This document shows positions 1 through 5,957 of a stretch of 18,587 nucleotides of DNA, in pieces. Both the position numbers and the translations under genes were made by a program. The notes under the pieces are model-generated. The model saw only the letters and a list, made by a program, of their open reading frames with translations, was not told the origin of the DNA and did not search any database. Numbering within the stretch: the first letter of the stretch is position 1; each line of letters starts with the position of its first letter. The stretch spans positions 1-18,587 of the forward strand of contig CAAHEN010000226.1 of NCBI GenBank assembly GCA_900772575.1. The letters are read 5' to 3'. Source of the DNA: Bacteroidaceae bacterium (GTDB lineage: Bacteria; Bacteroidota; Bacteroidia; Bacteroidales; Bacteroidaceae).

Positions 1-892
1 CCGCCGCCAGTGCCAGTCCGCCCATCAGCCAGGCGCGCTCGGTGCGCTTCAGGCGTTCGGCGGCGGTGGCGGTCTGGAGCCAGCGGGCCTGCTCCCGCCC
101 GATGTCGCCCAGCAGGGCGTTGATGCGCTGGGTGATGACGGCGCCGGCTGAGCGGAGCGCGTCGGAACTGCGGCTGACGAGGCTCACCTGCCGCCGGGCG
201 TCGCGGTCGAGGGTGCGGTGCACGTCGGAGAGGATGTCGGCCAGTGTGTCGCTGACGTTGACGGCGGTGACGGTCGTGTCGGCGGCGGCGCGCTGCGTCG
301 TCCTGACGTTGAGCGTGTCGTCGTGACTGCCCTTGAAGGCGTCGGCCAGGCGGCGGAAGAACCCGCGGCGGCGACGGCTGATGACCACCTGCTCGCCGCG
401 CTCGACGACCGGTGCCGCCACTGGCGCCGTCACGCTGACCGGCGCGGCGCCGGAGCGCAGGGCGTCGATGCGGCGTTGCAGCGACTCGCCCTTGCTGCGC
501 TCCCGCCGCAGGGCGTCGATGAGGCCCGTCACCCCGATGCACTTGTCCCTGACCAGTGCCCGCAGGGTGTCGGCGCGCAGGCGCTGCACGGTATCGGGTG
601 TGACGCGGCGGAAGTGGATGAGGGTGCGGTCGACGCTGTCGATGCTCAGCAGGTAGCGGTCGAGGGCGCGGTCGTCGGCGTAGCGGAGCGTTGCCTCCTC
701 GCCGCAGGCGTCGGCTGTCAGCAGTGCCGTCAGCAGGCGGTCTGTCGCGATGCGCTGCGCCGCGACGCGGCGCTCCACTGCCGTGACGCCGGAAACCTGC
801 CGGGCGGTGTGAACAATAAACCCCACTGCCACGCAGAGCGTCGCGGTGAGGAGTATGAATGAGATGATGAACTTGAGTCGCTGTTTGAGCAT
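1..892 (-). CDS. Membrane sensor histidine kinase, N-terminal sensing region (partial, cut by left edge)
   Basis: The minus strand is open from an ATG at 892-890 to the window edge, giving 297 codons with no stop. Residues about 6-27 form a hydrophobic membrane helix. A long Arg/Asp/Ala-rich region with heptad-like helices (about 30-285) follows, and a second hydrophobic segment begins at about 287 (WLMGGLALAA) and is cut off. This TM, extracytoplasmic helical domain, TM layout, together with a mid-domain GFFRRLADAF motif, matches from memory the N-terminal sensing part of Bacteroidales hybrid sensor kinase/response regulators. The kinase and receiver domains would lie outside the window, so the product name is inference from family resemblance. 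G+C is very high, unlike the next genes. A TAACTTTG promoter box sits 29 bases upstream of the start. The plus-strand ORFs in this interval are antisense shadows. Confidence 0.72.
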   Translation of the reverse strand, partial: MLKQRLKFIISFILLTATLCVAVGFIVHTARQVSGVTAVERRVAAQRIATDRLLTALLTADACGEEATLRYADDRALDRYLLSIDSVDRTLIHFRRVTPDTVQRLRADTLRALVRDKCIGVTGLIDALRRERSKGESLQRRIDALRSGAAPVSVTAPVAAPVVERGEQVVISRRRRGFFRRLADAFKGSHDDTLNVRTTQRAAADTTVTAVNVSDTLADILSDVHRTLDRDARRQVSLVSRSSDALRSAGAVITQRINALLGDIGREQARWLQTATAAERLKRTERAWLMGGLALAA

Positions 893-920
893 CTGTCAGG
901 CCCGCTTGTTGAAGTGCATG

Positions 921-928
921 CAAAGTTA
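921..928 (-). promoter_or_regulatory. Bacteroidetes -7 box upstream of the sensor kinase gene
   Basis: Read on the minus strand this is TAACTTTG, an exact match to the Bacteroidetes -7 consensus TAnnTTTG. It ends 28 bases before the ATG at 892. A TTTTG lies upstream but at about 24 bases, longer than the usual 19-21, so the -33 element is weak or absent. Confidence 0.5.
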
Positions 929-1128
929 GGGCAATAGATTGGATTGACCGAACAAAATGGCCTAATTTGCGTGAACGGCCTTCACAGTAAAGGGCTTAGA
1001 TACACTGCTGTCTGAGTCATATGGGGCAGGGGGATGAACCATTGTTTAGCGGCCAGCATAAATACGCGGGCGTCGGCCCCATTAGCTTTGCGTCGGAACG
1101 AAATCCATAATGGGAACAGTTTCGATGA

Positions 1129-1971
1129 TTAACCGAGGAATTCACGGATTTCATGTACGAAATCCTTTGCATACTGGAACAATGCACCATGACCAGAGTC
1201 ACTCCAGATCACCAGTTTGGAATGGGGAATATAGCGCACAAGATCCAGCGAGCCTTCTGTGGCGACCATCGTATCGTTATCGCCGTTGACAATCAAAGTC
1301 GGCTGACTGATTGATCTCAGTGTTTTGAAACCTAAGTCAACCTCCTGCCCGTAACGTATAATAGCCTGTGCCTGCGCGGCTATAGCCTCAGGCGTAAGGA
1401 ACGGGACACGGTCGGCCACCCGGAGTGTCAGCCGGGACGCATAGGCATTGGCTGCGGCCTTCCCTTCCGGTGTCTTCGAGAAAAACAGGGCACGGCGCGG
1501 ATTTTCAGCATCTTCTTTCTGGGCAGTTTCCACATGCTGGAGGATATCGGCAATGAATCGTCCGCCTTTGGGAGCCGTGCCCGCAAGGATTAACTTGCGG
1601 ACCAGTCCGGGCTGACGTGCAGTTAGCAGTTGTGCGATGAACCCTCCGATAGAAAATCCCAACAGATTTACTGCCCCAAGTTTCAATGCCCTTATGAAAC
1701 TTGCAGCGTCATCGGCCATATCTTCTATTGTACAGGGGGCTATCCCTTCCGAGCCTCCAATGCCTTTATTGTCGAACTGGATAATATGGTATTGTTCTGC
1801 AAAAGGATTTACAAGTGCGGGATCCCAATCATCCATCGTAGCTACAAAATGAATCAGCATCACCAGCGGCTGCCCTTCAGGGTTTCCGAATGAACGGTAC
1901 GCATACTTTGTCCCGTCCACTACGATGTACTGTGTCGGTGCAGTTTCCTGCGTATAACTTTTTCCCATCAT
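1129..1971 (-). CDS. Alpha/beta-hydrolase fold enzyme
   Basis: This 280-aa cytoplasmic protein has no signal peptide. It carries the alpha/beta-hydrolase signature in order: LIHF oxyanion-hole strand (residues 39-42), a DNKGIGGS loop (67-74), nucleophile elbow GFSIGG with Ser107, acid-strand GDNDTMV (Asp231 or Asp233) and catalytic His261 in SGHG. Length and motifs suit a small esterase or C-C bond hydrolase of the RsbQ/MhpC-like type; the substrate cannot be read. The start ATGATG overlaps the stop of the upstream dehydrogenase by 4 bases, implying translational coupling and co-transcription. It is the last gene of the operon. Given its companions (ene-reductase, SDR, HxlR regulator), it may process reactive carbonyl compounds, but that is inference. 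Confidence 0.88.
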   Translation of the reverse strand: MMGKSYTQETAPTQYIVVDGTKYAYRSFGNPEGQPLVMLIHFVATMDDWDPALVNPFAEQYHIIQFDNKGIGGSEGIAPCTIEDMADDAASFIRALKLGAVNLLGFSIGGFIAQLLTARQPGLVRKLILAGTAPKGGRFIADILQHVETAQKEDAENPRRALFFSKTPEGKAAANAYASRLTLRVADRVPFLTPEAIAAQAQAIIRYGQEVDLGFKTLRSISQPTLIVNGDNDTMVATEGSLDLVRYIPHSKLVIWSDSGHGALFQYAKDFVHEIREFLG

Positions 1972-2684
1972 CCTTCTGACTGTTTACTTGTTTTGAAAAA
2001 TCGTTTTGTTTCTCCCACAGGCACATCCAACCGGTCGTCTTCCAAAGCTGAAAATAATTCATCCGCCACTTCTGACGGGGAAATGCCGGTCTCGCCTCCT
2101 ATGTCTGCCGAAAAACGGGTGTTGACCAGTGGCGGAAACACTTCATATATCTGAAGATCAGACTTGTCTTTCAGGGTATCCCTTAATGAAGTGGTATAGC
2201 TGTGCAAGGCAGCCTTTGTTGCGCAATAAGTAGGTACGTGCTTGTCTGTCCCGAAAGCGGCGATAGACGACATATTGACGATGGCGGAACACTCCTTTTC
2301 CAATAAATGCGGCAAGAGCAGTTCCGTGAAATGAATCACACTTAAATAGTTGGTATTCATTTCATCCCTTGCTTTCTCATAGGCATGCGCGTTTACACCC
2401 AACAAGTAAGCGTATCCCAACCCGGCGTTGTTGATAATCATATTTGTTTCGGGGTAATCTTTCTTCAGTAGGTCGGCAATGCGAATTCTTTCTTCAAACT
2501 GTGAGATGTCCCCCTCTATGGCTACCGAATTGCCGCCTAACCCTTTTACGGCTTTGGACAAACACGCTCTATCACGACCGTTTATGATAACACGGTTGCC
2601 CGTGCCCGACAGTTTTTCAGCTATGGCCAAACCGATTCCGGCACTGCCTCCGCTGATAAATATCGTATTTCCAGTTGTTTTCAT
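1968..2684 (-). CDS. Short-chain dehydrogenase/reductase (DltE-like SDR)
   Basis: This 238-aa classical SDR is complete. Visible motifs are the Rossmann glycine motif GGSAGIG (residues 12-18), an acidic GDIS turn (58-61) for the adenine, NNAG (85-88), catalytic Ser140 in NMSS, and YxxxK with Tyr153 and Lys157. Arg37 and Arg39 after the second beta strand (NGRDR) suggest NADP(H) preference, by analogy with other SDRs. The overall pattern is closest to COG3967/DltE-like oxidoreductases. It presumably reduces or oxidises a carbonyl/hydroxyl group; the substrate is unknown. It overlaps the upstream ene-reductase stop and the downstream hydrolase start by 4 bases each, so it sits in the middle of one tightly coupled operon. 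Confidence 0.9.
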   Translation of the reverse strand: MKTTGNTIFISGGSAGIGLAIAEKLSGTGNRVIINGRDRACLSKAVKGLGGNSVAIEGDISQFEERIRIADLLKKDYPETNMIINNAGLGYAYLLGVNAHAYEKARDEMNTNYLSVIHFTELLLPHLLEKECSAIVNMSSIAAFGTDKHVPTYCATKAALHSYTTSLRDTLKDKSDLQIYEVFPPLVNTRFSADIGGETGISPSEVADELFSALEDDRLDVPVGETKRFFKTSKQSEG

Positions 2685-3802
2685 AATTGCTTATCTGTTT
2701 TGATTTCCAAAAATGGATAATCGGTATATCCAGTCTCCCCCGGCGTGTAGAGCGTGTTTCTGTCCGGCTGGTTCAAAGGTGCATTCAGTTCAAACCGCTT
2801 TACCAGATCGGGATTGGCAAGGAATGGCTGGCCGAACGAAACTAAATCGGCATCGCCCGCTGCCAGTACCTGTTCGGCGGTCTCTTTAGTGAAGCCACCG
2901 TTGATGATGAGGGTTCCCTTAAACAGCCGTCGATAGTAATGCGCCACATCATGCACGACATTCCTATCATTAGACACATCCGTAAAAGGTCTGAGCAAAT
3001 GCACATACGCCAGCTCATACTCATTCAGACGATCCACGATATAATCGTAAAGCGCGATCGTCTCATCGTCAGCGACGACGCCTAACAGTCCATCCAAAGA
3101 CGGACTCAAACGGACGCCGATGCGGCTGCAATCCACCACCTCTTTCATCGCATCCAGAATGTCAAACAGAATCCGCGCCCGGTTTTCTATAGAACCGCCA
3201 TATAAGTCTGTACGCCTGTTGCTGTCTTTGTTGAAAAACTGTTGCAACAAGTAGCCATTGGCCCCATGAATTTCAATACCGTCAAAACCAGCTTTGAAGG
3301 CATTGACAGCAGCCTGTTTGACATCGGCAACGGTCTGTTTGATATCGGCAAGGCTCATTTGGCGTGGCGTAACAGTCGGTTTGAAACCTTCCGGAGTAAA
3401 AACAGGCCCATTCGGATTCACTGCCGATGGTGCAAGGGGCAGTTTTCCTCCTAGCAAATCGGGATGTGAATGTGATCCGGTGTGCCACAACTGGGCAAAT
3501 ATCGTCGTCCCTTTTTCATGTACGGCGGTCGTCACTTTACTCCACGCTTCCACCTGCTCCTCCGAATATAAGGCAGGCGCATTGATAGCTCCTACTGCAT
3601 CCTCACTCACAAACGACGGCTCGGAAACGATAAGTCCCGCTGTGGCCCGCTGCACATAGTACTTGACTATCAATTCATTCACCAAGTGATCCGGATTTGT
3701 TGCACGGCAACGCGTCATCGGTGCCATCACCATACGGTTCCTCAACTTTAGACCTCTTAAATCGTAGGGTTCGAAAATCATTCCCTTTTTATTTGTATCC
3801 AT
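2681..3802 (-). CDS. Old yellow enzyme family ene-reductase (NemA-like)
   Basis: This 373-aa FMN-dependent NAD(P)H oxidoreductase of the old yellow enzyme family is full length. Family features are NRMVMAPMTRCRA near the N terminus (residues 22-34), QLWHTG (104-109), the substrate-anchoring pair His179/Asn182 with proton donor Tyr184 in HGANGY, DLYGGSIENR in the FMN barrel, and GGFTKETAEQ followed by DLVSFGQPFLANPDL (phosphate/FMN end). Such enzymes reduce activated C=C bonds of enones, maleimides, quinones or nitro compounds. It is the first gene of a three-gene operon and is divergent from a HxlR regulator, the usual arrangement for inducible electrophile detoxification. The start ATG at 3802 lies 38 bases downstream of a good Bacteroidetes -7 box. 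Confidence 0.93.
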   Translation of the reverse strand: MDTNKKGMIFEPYDLRGLKLRNRMVMAPMTRCRATNPDHLVNELIVKYYVQRATAGLIVSEPSFVSEDAVGAINAPALYSEEQVEAWSKVTTAVHEKGTTIFAQLWHTGSHSHPDLLGGKLPLAPSAVNPNGPVFTPEGFKPTVTPRQMSLADIKQTVADVKQAAVNAFKAGFDGIEIHGANGYLLQQFFNKDSNRRTDLYGGSIENRARILFDILDAMKEVVDCSRIGVRLSPSLDGLLGVVADDETIALYDYIVDRLNEYELAYVHLLRPFTDVSNDRNVVHDVAHYYRRLFKGTLIINGGFTKETAEQVLAAGDADLVSFGQPFLANPDLVKRFELNAPLNQPDRNTLYTPGETGYTDYPFLEIKTDKQL

Positions 3803-3818
3803 AATAAATGATTTGTAA

Positions 3819-3845
3819 CTTTGCTTGCGTTTTGCAAGTGCAAAG
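3819..3845. promoter_or_regulatory. Inverted repeat in the divergent promoter region, candidate HxlR operator
   Basis: The left arm CTTTGCTTGC (3819-3828) and right arm GCAAGTGCAAAG (3834-3845) are reverse complements apart from a two-base interruption. The right arm overlaps the -7 box of the ene-reductase promoter and the spacer of the regulator promoter. A dimeric winged-helix repressor bound here could block both transcripts. The role is inferred from position and symmetry. Confidence 0.5.
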
Positions 3846-3862
3846 GTAAGAAACTACTTTTG
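3830..3862 (+). promoter_or_regulatory. Promoter of the HxlR-family regulator
   Basis: TTTTG at 3830-3834, a 20-base spacer and TACTTTTG at 3855-3862 give a textbook Bacteroidetes promoter 29 bases ahead of the ATG at 3892. It interleaves with the divergent operon promoter and the inverted repeat, so the regulator probably controls its own expression too. Confidence 0.6.
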
Positions 3863-3881
3863 AAATGCAAGTCGAATGAGA
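3841..3881 (-). promoter_or_regulatory. Promoter of the ene-reductase/SDR/hydrolase operon
   Basis: On the minus strand a TTG element, 19 bases and TACCTTTG (3848-3841) match the Bacteroidetes -33/-7 pattern. The predicted start of transcription is about 30 bases before the ATG at 3802. The promoter overlaps the divergent regulator promoter. Confidence 0.55.
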
Positions 3882-3891
3882 AATAAAAACA

Positions 3892-4308
3892 ATGAAAGAA
3901 GTAAAACACAGATCGGATTGCCCTGTAAGCAGTGTACTAGACATCATCGGCGATAAATGGACGTTGCTGATTATCAGGGATCTATTTTCTAGCGGTCAAT
4001 GTACTTATGGGGATTTTCTAAAATCTGCAGAGAAAATAGCCACGAACATACTGGCAGACAGATTGGAGCGATTGGAGCATACTGGTATTATTGTAAAGCT
4101 GGAGCACCCTGAAAGCAAAGCAAAGGTTTTATACAAACTGACGGAAAAAGGGATTGACATGTTCCCAATACTGGTAGAACTTGTTGTCTGGGCCGGTAAG
4201 CATCTGGACTTGCCATTAGAAAACAATCCAATTTTGCATGGTATAGACACATATGGCAAAGACGAATTCATTCATACTGTCATGGGAAAACTTAAGAATA
4301 CAATATGA
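3892..4308 (+). CDS. HxlR-family winged-helix transcriptional regulator
   Basis: This 138-aa protein is full length for the HxlR family. It has the family N terminus with Cys10 followed by PV and then DIIGDKWTLLIIRDL (residues 18-32), recognition-helix region KIATNILADRLERLE and wing KLTEKGIDMFPILVEL. Cys10 corresponds to the redox-active cysteine used by thiol-based HxlR sensors such as YodB and HypR of Bacillus subtilis, which control reductases against quinones and disulfide stress. Here it is divergent from an ene-reductase operon with shared promoter DNA, so it most likely represses, or switches, that operon in response to electrophiles. Family assignment is secure; the inducer and the sign of regulation are inference. 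Confidence 0.9.
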   Translation: MKEVKHRSDCPVSSVLDIIGDKWTLLIIRDLFSSGQCTYGDFLKSAEKIATNILADRLERLEHTGIIVKLEHPESKAKVLYKLTEKGIDMFPILVELVVWAGKHLDLPLENNPILHGIDTYGKDEFIHTVMGKLKNTI

Positions 4309-4329
4309 TATGCCTTGATATGGTGATAA

Positions 4330-4452
4330 CTTTTAACGTGCAAAGTTGCCACCATTCCTTATGATCTGCTATTTTTGTATCAAAGCAAGCATTGGCATGT
4401 TTGAATGCCGCACAATTAGAACTTTAACGCAACACCCTATGAGAATAATATG
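4330..4452 (+). repeat. Promoter/leader repeat, copy A (upstream of the RhuM-family gene)
   Basis: These 123 bases align with 5834-5957 almost without gaps (one 1-base gap), with about 24 mismatches counted by eye (near 80% identity). Both copies hold a promoter, about 65 bases of leader and a conserved ATGAGAA. In copy A the conserved ATG (4439-4441) runs into a stop after four codons, and the RhuM start lies just inside that mini-ORF. Confidence 0.8.
4346..4377 (+). promoter_or_regulatory. Promoter in copy A
   Basis: TTG at 4346-4348, a 21-base spacer and TATTTTTG at 4370-4377 fit the Bacteroidetes -33/-7 consensus. Both boxes and the exact spacing are kept in copy B, which supports the call. 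Confidence 0.6.
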
Positions 4453-5379
4453 AATGAGATACAATTCATTTTATACAATATGCCCGATGATAAAGGCACG
4501 GTACAGGCTATAATCAAGGACGAAACCATTTGGTGCACGCAAAAGGCCATGGCGCAACTGTTCGGAATTGACAAATCGGGCATAAGCCGCCATATTTCAA
4601 ATATATTCAAAGAGGGAGAACTTGACGCAAATACGACTGTTGCAAAAATTGCAACAGTCGTAAATCGGGGCTTGCGTGGAGAGGTAAAAGAGAAAATCGA
4701 TTTCTACAACTTGGATGTAATTATAGCGGTTGGATATCGTGTGTCTTCCTTGCGGGCAACACGGTTTCGTCAATGGGCCACAAAGATCCTGAATGAGTAC
4801 ATACGCAAGGGGTTTGTCTTGGATGATGAAAGACTGAAACAAGGCAATGCCGTTTTCGGTAAGGATTATTTCCGCGAATTGCTCGAAAGGGTTCGCTCGA
4901 TTCGTGCAAGCGAACGGCGGATATGGCAGCAGATAACGGACATTTACGCAGAGTGCAGTATGGATTATGACCGTCTGTCTCCTACGACCAAAGACTTTTA
5001 TGCCATGATACAGAACCGCTTTCATTACGCAATCATGGGGCAGACCGCAGCCGAAATCATCTATGACAAGGCTGACCATAACAAGGCACACATGGGATTG
5101 GCCACATGGAAGAACGCTCCAGATGGTCGCATCTTGAAATCGGATGTATCAATTGCTAAGAACTACTTGTCGGAAAGAGAGATTCGGCAATTAGAGCGTG
5201 CCGTTACAGGCTATTTTGACTACATAGAGGATCTGATAGAGCGAGAAAACACATTTACGATGTCCCAGTTTTCAGACAGCGTGAATGAGTTCCTTCAGTT
5301 CCGACGCTATAAGATTCTACCCGATAAAGGTAAGGTTTCAGCTGCACAAGCCAAGTCAAGGGCTGAAAATGATATATGA
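4450..5379 (+). CDS. rhuM: RhuM-family protein, C-terminally truncated by a frameshift
   Basis: This 309-aa protein matches the virulence RhuM family along its length. It has an N-terminal helix-turn-helix-like part (TQKAMAQLFGIDKSGISRH, residues about 30-48), then FKEGELD and TVAKIATV, the strongly conserved NLDVIIAVGYRVSS (about 90-103), TAAEIIYDKADHNKAHMGL (about 199-217) and KSDVSIAKNYLSEREI. It has no signal peptide. RhuM proteins were named from Salmonella SPI-3; from memory they often travel with type I restriction loci and mobile islands, and their molecular role is unknown. The reading frame stops at 5377-5379, but the expected tail (YDIFNRTQNVVSDFDKEIKK) continues one frame over to 5485, so a one-base insertion has removed about 37 residues. 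The start at 4450 is set by the family N terminus. Confidence 0.85.
   Translation: MNEIQFILYNMPDDKGTVQAIIKDETIWCTQKAMAQLFGIDKSGISRHISNIFKEGELDANTTVAKIATVVNRGLRGEVKEKIDFYNLDVIIAVGYRVSSLRATRFRQWATKILNEYIRKGFVLDDERLKQGNAVFGKDYFRELLERVRSIRASERRIWQQITDIYAECSMDYDRLSPTTKDFYAMIQNRFHYAIMGQTAAEIIYDKADHNKAHMGLATWKNAPDGRILKSDVSIAKNYLSEREIRQLERAVTGYFDYIEDLIERENTFTMSQFSDSVNEFLQFRRYKILPDKGKVSAAQAKSRAENDI
4632..4662. repeat. Perfect 14-bp inverted repeat inside the RhuM gene
   Basis: TACGACTGTTGCAA (4632-4645), loop AAA, then its exact reverse complement (4649-4662). It encodes the family-conserved TTVAKIATVV stretch, so protein sequence explains part of the symmetry but not its perfection. A strong mRNA hairpin would form about 180 bases into the message. 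Confidence 0.85.
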
Positions 5380-5485
5380 TATATTCAATCGTACCCAAAA
5401 TGTTGTCTCTGACTTTGATAAGGAAATCAAGAAGCTGAAAGGTGGCAAACAAGATGGTAACAAAACGGACGGAGGTGACAAATGA
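5371..5485 (+). pseudogene. Out-of-frame C-terminal tail of the RhuM-family gene, with tandem heptamer at the break
   Basis: From 5375 the +1 frame reads Y-D-I-F-N-R-T-Q-N-V-V-S-D-F-D-K-E-I-K-K to a TGA at 5483-5485, the expected end of a RhuM protein. The break lies in GATATAT-GATATAT (5371-5384), two tandem heptamers. Removing one base (for example A5374) restores the family-like AEND-YDIFN spacing; deleting one whole heptamer also restores the frame, with two residues fewer. Either a slippage product or an assembly error would look like this. Confidence 0.7.
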
Positions 5486-5833
5486 AGAACGGTGATACCA
5501 GCCAGCAGCCATACACTGCCTGTCCGAAGAAATGTAAGGGGGGGCCTGTTTGAGCTTTTTGTGAGGAGACGCTATAGCCTCTAGCGCCCAGCGCAGCTGT
5601 AATAGAAAAAAGTAAGTGAAGCGCCGTCGGAACGCCATCCGCAATTCGACAGTGCAAGCCTCTGCGGCTTGCTGAGAGAAATGCGAAAGATCTGTTGCCA
5701 CACCGCTCACGCCGCGCACCGTCTCCCCACCTGCCCTGCCGGCTGAAGAAAGCCACTAAGCCGTGAGGCTGAAGTGACGGCGGCCACAACTCATTATCTG
5801 GGGGACTGTTCTCCAAGGGCTTCCTTACAACAT
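5486..5833. other. G+C-rich, hairpin-containing intergenic patch, no credible gene
   Basis: About 350 bases between the RhuM tail and promoter copy B are visibly richer in G+C than both neighbours. Minus-strand ORFs of 129 and 154 codons span it, but they overlap each other in different frames, have low-complexity Arg/Ser/His-rich composition and match no family I know. A 7-bp stem GCAAGCC/GGCTTGC (5654-5672, loop TCTGC) and weaker stems (around 5570-5588 and 5739-5763) are visible. It could be a dispersed extragenic repeat, a structured RNA, or the remnant of an insertion. Confidence 0.4.
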
Positions 5834-5957
5834 CTTTTAACCCGCAAGGTTGCTAGTATTCCTTACGATCTACTATTTTTGCACGAAAGAAAGCATTGAC
5901 ATATTTGATATGCCGTACGATTGTAACTTTAATGCAACAGCCCATGAGAACAATTTG
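5834..5957 (+). repeat. Promoter/leader repeat, copy B (upstream of the unknown 321-aa protein)
   Basis: This is the second copy of the 123-base element at 4330-4452. Conservation runs from CTTTTAAC through the promoter, AAGCATTG, AACTTTAA and GCAACA to ATGAGAA, and stops within about 10 bases of the start codon. The conserved ATG at 5944-5946 is used here as the gene start. Confidence 0.8.
5850..5881 (+). promoter_or_regulatory. Promoter in copy B
   Basis: TTG at 5850-5852, 21 bases, and TATTTTTG at 5874-5881 give the same boxes and spacing as copy A. The predicted leader to the ATG at 5944 is about 55 bases. Confidence 0.6.

Noticed and set aside
218..862. Plus-strand 214-codon ORF (and shorter ones at 42-326 and 333-656)
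   Set aside because: Antisense to the sensor-kinase frame; high G+C leaves all frames open, and the composition is Ala/Arg/Val-rich without any motif. The minus frame has a promoter box, a membrane helix and family-like motifs.
971..985. Palindrome-like GTGAACGGCCTTCAC downstream of the hydrolase gene
   Set aside because: Only 5-bp arms and no T tract; could be chance or a weak operator, not enough to call.
5255..5816. Two overlapping minus-strand ORFs of 154 and 129 codons
   Set aside because: They overlap each other in different frames, partly antisense to the RhuM tail, and have no recognisable protein pattern; treated as a noncoding patch.
5896..5943. Upstream TTG start for the 321-aa protein
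   Set aside because: It lies about 15 bases past the -7 box, and the ATG at 5944 is the position conserved between the two leader copies.
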